DNA from: an uncultured Muribaculaceae bacterium
Lineage (GTDB): Bacteria > Bacteroidota > Bacteroidia > Bacteroidales > Muribaculaceae
Length of the DNA: 5,332 bases
NCBI GenBank assembly: GCA_947177435.1
Contig: CAMWUM010000158.1
Span: forward strand, 1 to 5,332
Direction: 5' to 3'
The position numbers were made by a program, and so were the translations under genes. Shown here piece by piece: positions 1 to 5,332 of the stretch. How positions within the stretch are numbered: the first letter of the stretch is position 1; each line of letters begins with the position of its first letter. Below the pieces are notes generated by a model that saw only the letters and a list, made by a program, of their open reading frames with translations, was not told where the DNA came from and made no database searches.

Positions 1-16
1 TGTTGGGGAGAATGTG

Positions 17-24
17 TATTTTTG
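17..24 (+). promoter_or_regulatory. Putative Bacteroidetes -7 promoter element (TATTTTTG)
   Basis: The eight bases TATTTTTG match the Bacteroidetes sigma-ABfr -7 consensus TAnnTTTG exactly and lie 17 bases before the likely ATG of the exported peptidase. Transcription would start around position 30, leaving a leader of only about 10 bases. The partner -33 element (TTG about 19-22 bases upstream) would fall outside the window; the TTG at 3-5 is too close to serve. An isolated 8-mer of this kind can occur by chance, so the call rests on its position and on the A/T-rich stretch downstream. Confidence 0.45.
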
Positions 25-41
25 CAGAAAATATTGATTTT

Positions 42-1238
42 ATGAAAAAGATTTTGACGGGGGCGCTGTGCGCGGCGCTCGCTTTGCCGGCCTTGGCTGC
101 CGAGCAGGATACGACCGATGTGTCGAAGTTTGTGTTTACTGACGTGATCACTGTGCCTACCACTTCGGTCAAGGATCAGGATCGCTCGGGCACGTGCTGG
201 AGCTTCTGCGGCACTTCGTTCTTGGAGAATGAAATCATGCGCCAGGGCGGCGATTCGCTTGACATCTCTGAGATGTTCACCGTGCGCATGTGCTATCTTG
301 ACAAGGCTATCCGCTACGTGCGCAACTACGGCGAGTGCAACTTCGCCGGCGGCGGCTCGGCCCTCGACATCCCTTATGTGTGGCGCCTGTACGGCTGCAT
401 GCCCGAGGAGGTGTACGCAGGCCTGAACTATGGCGAGCCGAGCCATAACCACAGTGAGCTCGACGCCGTGCTGGCAGCCTATGTCAAGGCTGTGGCTTCG
501 AAGCCCAACCGCAAGGTGACTACGGCCTGGAAGAATGGCTTTGAGGGCATCCTCGACGCTTACCTGGGCGAGGTGCCTGAGACGTTTGAATACAAGGGAA
601 AGACGTACACTCCGCAGTCGTATGCCGAGAGCCTCGGCATCAAGTACGACGATTACCTGCCCATTACGTCGTACACCCATCATCCTTACTATGAGAAGTT
701 TGTGCTTGAAGTTCCCGACAACTGGCTGGGCGAGGGATACTACAACGTGCCTCTGGAGGAGATGAAGGAAATCGTGGACTATGCTCTGGAGCATGGATTC
801 TCCATCGCCTGGGCCGCCGACGTGAGCGAGGACGGATTCAAGTGGTACGATGGCGTGGCGCTCATGCCCAAGGGCAAGAATGAGGGCGACATGACCGGCA
901 CCGAACTGGCTCGTTGGGTGAAACTTTCTGACAAAGACCGCAAAAACGACAAGTACAACTTCTCCGGCCCGGTCGAGGAGGAGGTAATCACCGCCGAGAG
1001 CCGCCAGCGCATGTATGATGCTCAGGAGACCACCGACGACCACGGCATGGTGATCGTGGGCATAGCCACCGACCAGCTCGGCAACCGCTACTACAAGGTA
1101 AAGAACTCGTGGAATACCAACCAGGTGTACGACGGATACATCTACGTGTCAGAGCCTTTCCTGCTGGCAAAGACAATGGATATCTATGTGCATAAGGACG
1201 GCGTGCCCAAGCACATCCTCAAAAAACTGAAGAAATAA
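42..1238 (+). CDS. Exported C1B-family cysteine peptidase (aminopeptidase C / bleomycin hydrolase type)
   Basis: A papain-fold peptidase of the C1B group (PepC/bleomycin hydrolase), which typically trims residues from peptide N termini. The open frame extends back to position 3, but the ATG at 42 is chosen because it begins a clear signal peptide: MKK, a hydrophobic stretch at residues 4-18, and an ALA-A type cleavage site near residues 19-20. The 398-residue product is therefore expected in the periplasm or outside the cell. Catalytic residues are visible: Gln46 (oxyanion hole) in KDQDRSGTCWSF, Cys52 (codon 195-197), His334 in DDHGMVIVG (1041-1043) and Asn355 in VKNSWN (1104-1106). The roughly 280-residue gap between Cys and His, far longer than in papain, is typical of C1B. 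Family members usually run about 440-450 residues, so this one is compact, and it ends in a lysine-rich tail (ILKKLKK). It is first in a tight operon. Family assignment is firm; substrate and exo- versus endopeptidase mode are unknown. Confidence 0.88.
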   Translation: MKKILTGALCAALALPALAAEQDTTDVSKFVFTDVITVPTTSVKDQDRSGTCWSFCGTSFLENEIMRQGGDSLDISEMFTVRMCYLDKAIRYVRNYGECNFAGGGSALDIPYVWRLYGCMPEEVYAGLNYGEPSHNHSELDAVLAAYVKAVASKPNRKVTTAWKNGFEGILDAYLGEVPETFEYKGKTYTPQSYAESLGIKYDDYLPITSYTHHPYYEKFVLEVPDNWLGEGYYNVPLEEMKEIVDYALEHGFSIAWAADVSEDGFKWYDGVALMPKGKNEGDMTGTELARWVKLSDKDRKNDKYNFSGPVEEEVITAESRQRMYDAQETTDDHGMVIVGIATDQLGNRYYKVKNSWNTNQVYDGYIYVSEPFLLAKTMDIYVHKDGVPKHILKKLKK

Positions 1239-1241
1239 TCT

Positions 1242-1760
1242 ATGCGACGCGCTTTTGTCAAGTGCGCTCTGGCGCTGGGCGCCGCCGGGCTTATGTGCCT
1301 GGCGGCGTGCAAGCCTACTGAGGCCAATTACCGCGCGGCCTACGAAAAGGCCGTGGCCGGACGCAGCGACGAGGCTGACAGTACGATTTACACCAAAATC
1401 CGCCGCGAATTCGTGCCCGGTACGCTGACTTATGACGGGCGTACGTTCCCCACTGGCAGCCAGTTCGTGTCTACCACCGAGGGCGGCGGAGGCGTCAGCG
1501 AGAGCATCAAGCGTTACTGTGTGGTGGCAGGCCAGTTCAAGCAAATCTTCAATGCCAAGTCGATGCGCGAGCGCATGGCCGACAACGGCTATCCCGGCGC
1601 GTTTGTGGTGCAGACGCGCGAACCGTACTATTTCGTCGTGGCCGGCAGCAGCCACGACATCGAGCCGGCTGTCGAACTTTTTGATCTGCTGCAGGCCGAC
1701 ACCACGCTGCGCCTGCGCGAGCCCGCGCCCTTTATCCTGCTGCCATCGCAAATCAAGTGA
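1242..1760 (+). CDS. SPOR-domain lipoprotein
   Basis: A 172-residue envelope protein. Residues 1-22 are a lipoprotein signal (MRR, then a hydrophobic core) ending in the lipobox LAAC, with Cys23 as the predicted lipidated residue. The segment from about 24 to 90 is not recognised; it holds a polar region and a Gly run (residues 81-84). Residues about 91-168 (1512-1745) look like a SPOR domain: a first half YCVVAGQFKQIFNAKSMRERM followed by a second beta-strand pair YYFVVAGSSHDIEPAVELF, matching the usual repeat of a VxxGxF-like strand and then a helix. SPOR domains bind peptidoglycan glycan strands lacking stem peptides, often at division sites, so an inner-leaflet outer-membrane lipoprotein touching the cell wall is plausible. 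The residue after the Cys is Lys, only weakly like Bacteroidetes surface-export signals. The gene starts 3 nt after the peptidase stop and overlaps the transporter gene by 4 nt. The lipoprotein call is strong; SPOR is a pattern match by eye. Confidence 0.78.
   Translation: MRRAFVKCALALGAAGLMCLAACKPTEANYRAAYEKAVAGRSDEADSTIYTKIRREFVPGTLTYDGRTFPTGSQFVSTTEGGGGVSESIKRYCVVAGQFKQIFNAKSMRERMADNGYPGAFVVQTREPYYFVVAGSSHDIEPAVELFDLLQADTTLRLREPAPFILLPSQIK
1757..1760 (+). other. GTGA stop/start overlap (translational coupling)
   Basis: The TGA ending the lipoprotein gene (1758-1760) shares three bases with the GTG that starts the MATE gene (1757-1759). No Shine-Dalgarno-like sequence precedes it, as is usual in Bacteroidetes, so reinitiation by ribosomes finishing the lipoprotein is the likely way the transporter is translated. 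The overlap also settles the choice of the GTG start. Confidence 0.75.
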
Positions 1761-3085
1761 CCTACCTGGCTTATTATAAACAGATTGCAAAGCTCGGGTT
1801 GCCCATCCTCGTGGGCCAGCTCGGCATGATTGTCACCGCCTTTGCCGACAACATTATGGTCGGCCATTACTCCACGGTGGCCTTGGCCTCGGCATCGTTT
1901 GTCAACAACGTGTTCAACGTGGCCATGTTCTGCCTCATTGGCTTCACTTACGGTATCCTGCCGCTGGTGGGACTGCTCAACGGCGACCGCCTGGCCATAG
2001 GCGCAATGGTGCGTGTGGCCGTGCGCGTCAACCTTATTTTCTCGCTGATTGTCATGGGGCTAATGACAATTCTCTACTTCTGCCTCGACTATCTCGGCCA
2101 GCCTCCTGAGTTGCTGCCCACCATCAGGCCGTACTATCTGCTGATGCTGGCTGGCATGCTGCCCGTGTGCCTGACCAACGCCTTTTCTCAGTGGTCATAC
2201 GGCATCAAGAATACAGTAATGCCAATGTGGGTGATCCTCGGGGCTAACGTACTGAACATCATCGGCAACTACGTGCTCATCTACGGCCATGCCTACATGC
2301 CCGAGATGGGCCTGACGGGTGCGGGCATCAGTACGCTGGTGTCGCGAGTGGCGGCGGCGGCAGTGCTTGCCGGGTGGTTTTTCCTGGGCCGGGGCAACGC
2401 GGAATACAGCGCCGGCTGGCGTCGAGGGAGCCTGGAACACCCGAAGACAAACCCAGGCAAGATATGGCGCACGTCGATGCCCGTGTCGCTGCAGATGACG
2501 TTTGAGAGCGGGTCGTTCTCCGTGGCTGCCATTATGGCCGGCTGGCTGGGCGCCGTGCCGCTGGCCGCGTTCCAGATAATAGTAATAATCGGTACGCTCG
2601 GTTTCTGTCTCTATTACGGGGTGGGCTCGGCCGTGTGCGTGCTGGTGAGCAATCACGCCGGGGAGGGCGATGTGCCGGGCATGCGTAAGGCCGGGTGGGC
2701 CGGCTACCACGCCATGCTGGCCGTGGCCACTTGCTCCACATTTATATTCATATTCTTGGCGCGCCCGCTGATGCACGCGTTTACCGACGACTCCGCCGTG
2801 CTCATTGCGGCTATGGCTCTTCTTTTCCCGTTGGCTCTGTACCAGTTGGGTGACGCCACGCAGGTGACCTTTGCCAATGCTCTGCGTGGCACATCTCACG
2901 TGATGCCTATGCTCTGGATTGCCTTCGTTAGTTACATTGTGGTGGGCATTCCCGCCACATGGACGCTTGCCTTCCCGTGCGGCATGGGCCTTTATGGCAT
3001 CATTCTGAGTTTTTCTGTCAGCCTCTTCCTGGCCGGCGCGCTCTTTCTGATATTCTTCCTGCGTGCCACTCGCCGCCGGGCTTAG
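1757..3085 (+). CDS. MATE-family multidrug/cation antiporter (NorM/DinF type)
   Basis: A 442-residue inner-membrane transporter with about 12 hydrophobic segments, the normal length and layout for MATE proteins, which export drugs or metabolites in exchange for Na+ or H+. The family start pattern is present (LGLPILVGQLG, then FADNIMVGH and an ASASF-type helix). The acidic residues that line the cation site of Vibrio NorM (D36, E255, D371) have clear counterparts: Asp31 (1847-1849), Glu250 in QMTFESGSF, and Asp366 in YQLGDATQV, which is followed by the conserved ALRG. This favours a working NorM-like antiporter. The start is GTG at 1757, inside the stop of the preceding lipoprotein gene (GTGA), suggesting translational coupling; the next in-frame Met (Met24, in QLGM) would remove most of helix 1. 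The protein ends in a basic tail (RATRRRA). Substrate cannot be told from sequence. The stop interlocks with that of convergent polA. Confidence 0.92.
   Translation: MTYLAYYKQIAKLGLPILVGQLGMIVTAFADNIMVGHYSTVALASASFVNNVFNVAMFCLIGFTYGILPLVGLLNGDRLAIGAMVRVAVRVNLIFSLIVMGLMTILYFCLDYLGQPPELLPTIRPYYLLMLAGMLPVCLTNAFSQWSYGIKNTVMPMWVILGANVLNIIGNYVLIYGHAYMPEMGLTGAGISTLVSRVAAAAVLAGWFFLGRGNAEYSAGWRRGSLEHPKTNPGKIWRTSMPVSLQMTFESGSFSVAAIMAGWLGAVPLAAFQIIVIIGTLGFCLYYGVGSAVCVLVSNHAGEGDVPGMRKAGWAGYHAMLAVATCSTFIFIFLARPLMHAFTDDSAVLIAAMALLFPLALYQLGDATQVTFANALRGTSHVMPMLWIAFVSYIVVGIPATWTLAFPCGMGLYGIILSFSVSLFLAGALFLIFFLRATRRRA
3082..3085. other. Interlocked convergent stop codons (TTAG)
   Basis: The MATE gene ends with TAG at 3083-3085 on the + strand and polA ends with TAA at 3082-3084 on the - strand, so the two genes overlap tail to tail by four bases. 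There is no intergenic space for a dedicated terminator; any transcription termination must occur inside the opposite coding region. Confidence 0.9.
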
Positions 3086-5226
3086 TGGGCTTCGAGCCAG
3101 TTCTGGCCCACGCCGGCGCTGACCTCGAGGGGCACGCGGCCTGAGTAGGACTGCTCCATGTCGTGGACGACGATTTGCTGGACGGTGGCGAGTTCGTCGG
3201 GCTTGACGTTGAAGATAAGTTCGTCGTGGATTTGCAGAATCATGCGTGAGCGCAGGCCGGCGTCGAGGATGTCGCGGTGAATGCGTATCATAGCCTTTTT
3301 GATGATGTCGGCGGCCGAGCCTTGCAGGGGCGCATTGATGGCATTGCGCTCGGCAAATCCGCGCACGGTGGCGTTGCGGCTGTTGATGTCGGGCAGGTAA
3401 CGCTTGCGGCCCATGATGGTGGAGACGTAGCCCTGTGCGCGTGCTTTTTCGATCGACGCCTCCATGTATTGCTTCACGCCGGGGTATGTGGCCATATATC
3501 CGTCAATCAACATCTTGGCCTCTTTGCGGGGTATTTCCAGCCTTTCAGACAGGCCGAATGCCGAGATGCCGTAGATGATGCCGAAATTGGCTGTCTTGGC
3601 GTTGCGGCGCTGGTTGTCGGTGACCTCCTCTATGGGCAGATGGTAGATTTTGGCCGCGGTGGAGCGGTGGATGTCAGCACCCGACAGGAACGCGGCGATC
3701 ATGTCGGGGTCGCCGCTGAAATCGGCCATCAGTCGCAATTCGATTTGCGAATAGTCGGCCGAAAGCATCAGATCGCCGTCGTCAGGGATGAATGCGCGGC
3801 GTATCTCGCGGCCGTCGTCGGTGCGGATGGGGATGTTTTGCAGGTTGGGATTAGTCGACGATAGGCGCCCGGTGGCCGTAACAGTCTGCTGGAATGTGGT
3901 GTGCAGTTTGCCGGTCAGGGGGTTGAGCATGTTGGGCAGTGCGTCGACGTATGTTGACAGCAACTTCTTTATGCGTCTGGCCTGTAGGATTTTGTCGACG
4001 AGCGGGTAGTCGCGGCGATGCTTTTCGAGTATTTCCTCGGTAGTGGACCAAGTGCCTTTTTTCGTCTTTTTTGCCTTGGGGTCAATCTGCATCTTGCCGA
4101 ATAGTATCTCTCCGACTTGCGCAGGAGAACTGATGTTAAACTTCTCGCCGGCAAGCGCATAGCATTCTTGCTCGATGGCATCGAGGCGCTGGGTGAGCGA
4201 CACCGACATCTTGGCCAGTTCGCCCACGTCGATGCGTGCGCCCTCCCATTCCATCGAGGCAAGTACCTCAACCAATGGCATTTCTATTTCGTCCATCAGT
4301 TTCGTCTGCCCCTCGCGCTCAACGAGTTGCGCCAATTCGGGACGGAGCCTCAGCAGCACGCGTGCGCGCTCGGCGGCATGCGTCGGCGCATCCGGGCTGA
4401 GGGTCTTGAGTTCCTTTTTGCGTTCTAGGTCAGTGAGTGCGTATGTGAGCGAGCGGTAGCCAAGCGTGTCAAAGGCCACGAAGTCAAATCCGTGCTTCAT
4501 CTCGGGCTTGAGCAGGTAATGCGCCACCGATGTGTCGAAGTATTTGGCCTGGAAATCAACGCCTTCGCGCTTCAGCAGGATCATGTCGCGCTTCACGTCG
4601 TGGCTGACGATGGTTACGTTTTGCGAGCCGAATAGCGGCTCGAGCATCGTCATCGTTTCCTGCCGCTCAAATGCCGATTCGGGCAGTGGCACCCAAGCGT
4701 TGTCGGTGTCGCCACAAGCTATGGCCAAACCGGCGAGCGACGCGATCATTGCTTCCTCGCCGGCAGCGGCCAGTGATATGCCGACATACTCGTGGCCAAT
4801 GGCTTTGCCGACAAATTCGGCTATCTTGGCAGGTGTGTCGGCCACGAGATAGTCGGCCGATGAGAACGTGCTGTCCTCGCCAACGGGTTCAGGCTCAACT
4901 TGCGGTTCCGGGTCGAGGCCGTCAAACAGACCACCCATGGCCTGGGAGGCCTGCGGTGGAGTAGGGGTCTTGCCGTCGAGAATCGCACGGGCTTGCAAAC
5001 GTGACAAGAAAGTTTTGAATTCCAATTCCTTGTATATCTCAGTCAGCCTCTTGATGTCGGGCTCTTTGCGGGCCAGGTCGGCGAGGTTGATGTCGAGGTC
5101 AACGTCAGTCTTGATAGTTACGAGGAATTTCGAAAACTCAATCTGTTTTACGTTATCGGCTATCTTTTTTTGCATCGCGCCTTTCAGGTCGGCGGTGTGT
5201 GCTATGAGGTTTTCGACGCTGCCCAA
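3082..5226 (-). CDS. polA: DNA polymerase I, Klenow-like part (5' end broken, continues beyond window)
   Basis: The Klenow part of DNA polymerase I, which fills gaps in repair and Okazaki-fragment maturation. Numbering below counts from the TTG codon at 5224-5226, the first codon of the open frame; it is not a natural start, because the same frame continues upstream as 5'-nuclease sequence. Residues 1-50 are the tail of the 5' nuclease (VTIKTDVDL). Residues about 80-120 are a Pro/Glu-rich linker. Residues about 123-300 have the fold of the 3'-5' exonuclease but lack most catalytic residues: the DTE motif reads SLA (Ser151, Ala153) and the YxxxD motif reads HAAER (Arg287); only Asp214 remains. 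Residues about 310-714 are an intact polymerase: TATGRLSSTNPNLQNIP, motif A DYSQIELR (Asp491), motif B with Arg540, Lys544, Phe548 and Tyr552, and motif C HDE (Asp668, 3223-3225). The C terminus GQNWLEAH matches the family end. Phe548 predicts normal discrimination against dideoxynucleotides. Polymerase identity is near certain. Confidence 0.96.
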   Translation of the reverse strand: MGSVENLIAHTADLKGAMQKKIADNVKQIEFSKFLVTIKTDVDLDINLADLARKEPDIKRLTEIYKELEFKTFLSRLQARAILDGKTPTPPQASQAMGGLFDGLDPEPQVEPEPVGEDSTFSSADYLVADTPAKIAEFVGKAIGHEYVGISLAAAGEEAMIASLAGLAIACGDTDNAWVPLPESAFERQETMTMLEPLFGSQNVTIVSHDVKRDMILLKREGVDFQAKYFDTSVAHYLLKPEMKHGFDFVAFDTLGYRSLTYALTDLERKKELKTLSPDAPTHAAERARVLLRLRPELAQLVEREGQTKLMDEIEMPLVEVLASMEWEGARIDVGELAKMSVSLTQRLDAIEQECYALAGEKFNISSPAQVGEILFGKMQIDPKAKKTKKGTWSTTEEILEKHRRDYPLVDKILQARRIKKLLSTYVDALPNMLNPLTGKLHTTFQQTVTATGRLSSTNPNLQNIPIRTDDGREIRRAFIPDDGDLMLSADYSQIELRLMADFSGDPDMIAAFLSGADIHRSTAAKIYHLPIEEVTDNQRRNAKTANFGIIYGISAFGLSERLEIPRKEAKMLIDGYMATYPGVKQYMEASIEKARAQGYVSTIMGRKRYLPDINSRNATVRGFAERNAINAPLQGSAADIIKKAMIRIHRDILDAGLRSRMILQIHDELIFNVKPDELATVQQIVVHDMEQSYSGRVPLEVSAGVGQNWLEAH

Positions 5227-5332
5227 CTATATGATAAGTTTGGCTGCGGTGATTTCGCAAACTCAAGGGCAACAGGGGATGTTGTCGCTCTTGTCGCCGT
5301 CGAGAGCCAGCAAGTCAATTACTTGTTCGGGC
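5227..5332 (-). pseudogene. polA: polA 5'-nuclease segment with two in-frame stops (probable sequence errors)
   Basis: Read in the polA frame, this stretch encodes PEQVIDLLALDGDKSDNIP (5275-5331) and then a damaged helix-hairpin-helix, followed by EITAAKLI. It is plainly the 5'-nuclease domain: GDxSDN carries metal ligands of that nuclease family, and NIPGxPGVGE is the expected hairpin. Here the hairpin reads IPCCP-stop-VCE, with a TGA at 5263-5265, and a TAG follows at 5227-5229. Each anomaly is restored by a single G in place of T in the gene: TGT/GGT, TGA/GGA and TGC/GGC at the expected glycines, and ATA TAG/AGA GAG after LI. No insertion or deletion is needed. About 170-190 N-terminal residues should lie beyond the window. 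I regard the gene as probably intact in the organism, but the sequence as given is broken. Confidence 0.8.

Noticed and set aside
3..41. Upstream 13-codon extension of the peptidase frame.
   Set aside because: It would bury the signal peptide behind non-signal residues and run through the putative -7 promoter element; the ATG at 42 gives a textbook signal peptide.
1149..1790. A 213-codon open frame on the minus strand.
   Set aside because: It lies antisense to the peptidase end and the lipoprotein gene, has low-complexity His/Arg/Ala composition and no recognisable motif; it is a shadow of GC-rich codons.
2195..2899. A 234-codon open frame on the minus strand within the MATE gene.
   Set aside because: His/Arg/Gly-rich with no domain pattern, and fully antisense to a clearly real membrane transporter.
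3066..3088. Possible hairpin CCACT/AGTGG around the convergent stops as a bidirectional terminator.
   Set aside because: Only a 5-bp stem with a 13-base loop and no T-run on either side; both arms lie in coding sequence.
5224..5226. TTG as the genuine start of a stand-alone Klenow-type polymerase.
   Set aside because: The same frame continues upstream with well-conserved 5'-nuclease sequence to the window end, so TTG is an internal Leu codon after a stop, not an evolved start.
5263..5265. TGA at an expected glycine codon, as in bacteria that read UGA as glycine (SR1/Gracilibacteria code).
   Set aside because: The lipoprotein gene in this window ends naturally at TGA (1758-1760), neighbouring glycine sites are changed to TGT and TGC (not explained by recoding), and a TAG also interrupts the frame.

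Overview
The window looks like ordinary chromosomal DNA from a Bacteroidales bacterium, most plausibly a moderately GC-rich gut member such as a Muribaculaceae (S24-7) relative. Four things suggest this: the perfect Bacteroidetes-type -7 promoter element (TAnnTTTG) before the first gene, the lack of Shine-Dalgarno sites with A-rich leaders instead, the secreted bleomycin-hydrolase-type peptidase, and the Bacteroidetes-like DNA polymerase I. The family-level placement is inference; no marker gene fixes it.

Plus strand, 1-3085: three tightly packed genes that read as one operon. They are (i) an exported C1B cysteine peptidase (42-1238), (ii) after a 3-nt gap, a small lipoprotein with a C-terminal SPOR domain (1242-1760), and (iii) overlapping it by GTGA, a NorM/DinF-type MATE efflux transporter (1757-3085). 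All three act in the cell envelope, but the sequence does not show that they share a pathway.

Minus strand, 3082-5332: the DNA polymerase I gene (polA), convergent with the operon. The stop codons of polA and the MATE gene interlock in the four bases TTAG. The polymerase domain has every hallmark motif. The 3'-5' proofreading domain is present as a fold but has lost three of its four catalytic carboxylates. The 5'-nuclease end runs off the right edge of the window. Between 5227 and 5274 its frame carries two stop codons and several unexpected residues, all explainable by one kind of substitution (C to A on the + strand, G to T in the gene). The frame is otherwise unbroken to the window end, so this is more likely a sequence-quality problem near a contig end than a real pseudogene.

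There is no gene-free stretch over 300 bases. I found no RNA gene, CRISPR array, mobile element or repeat family, and no evidence of an undescribed defence or mobile system. The points most worth a second look are the clustered G-to-T changes in polA and the apparently inactive proofreading domain.
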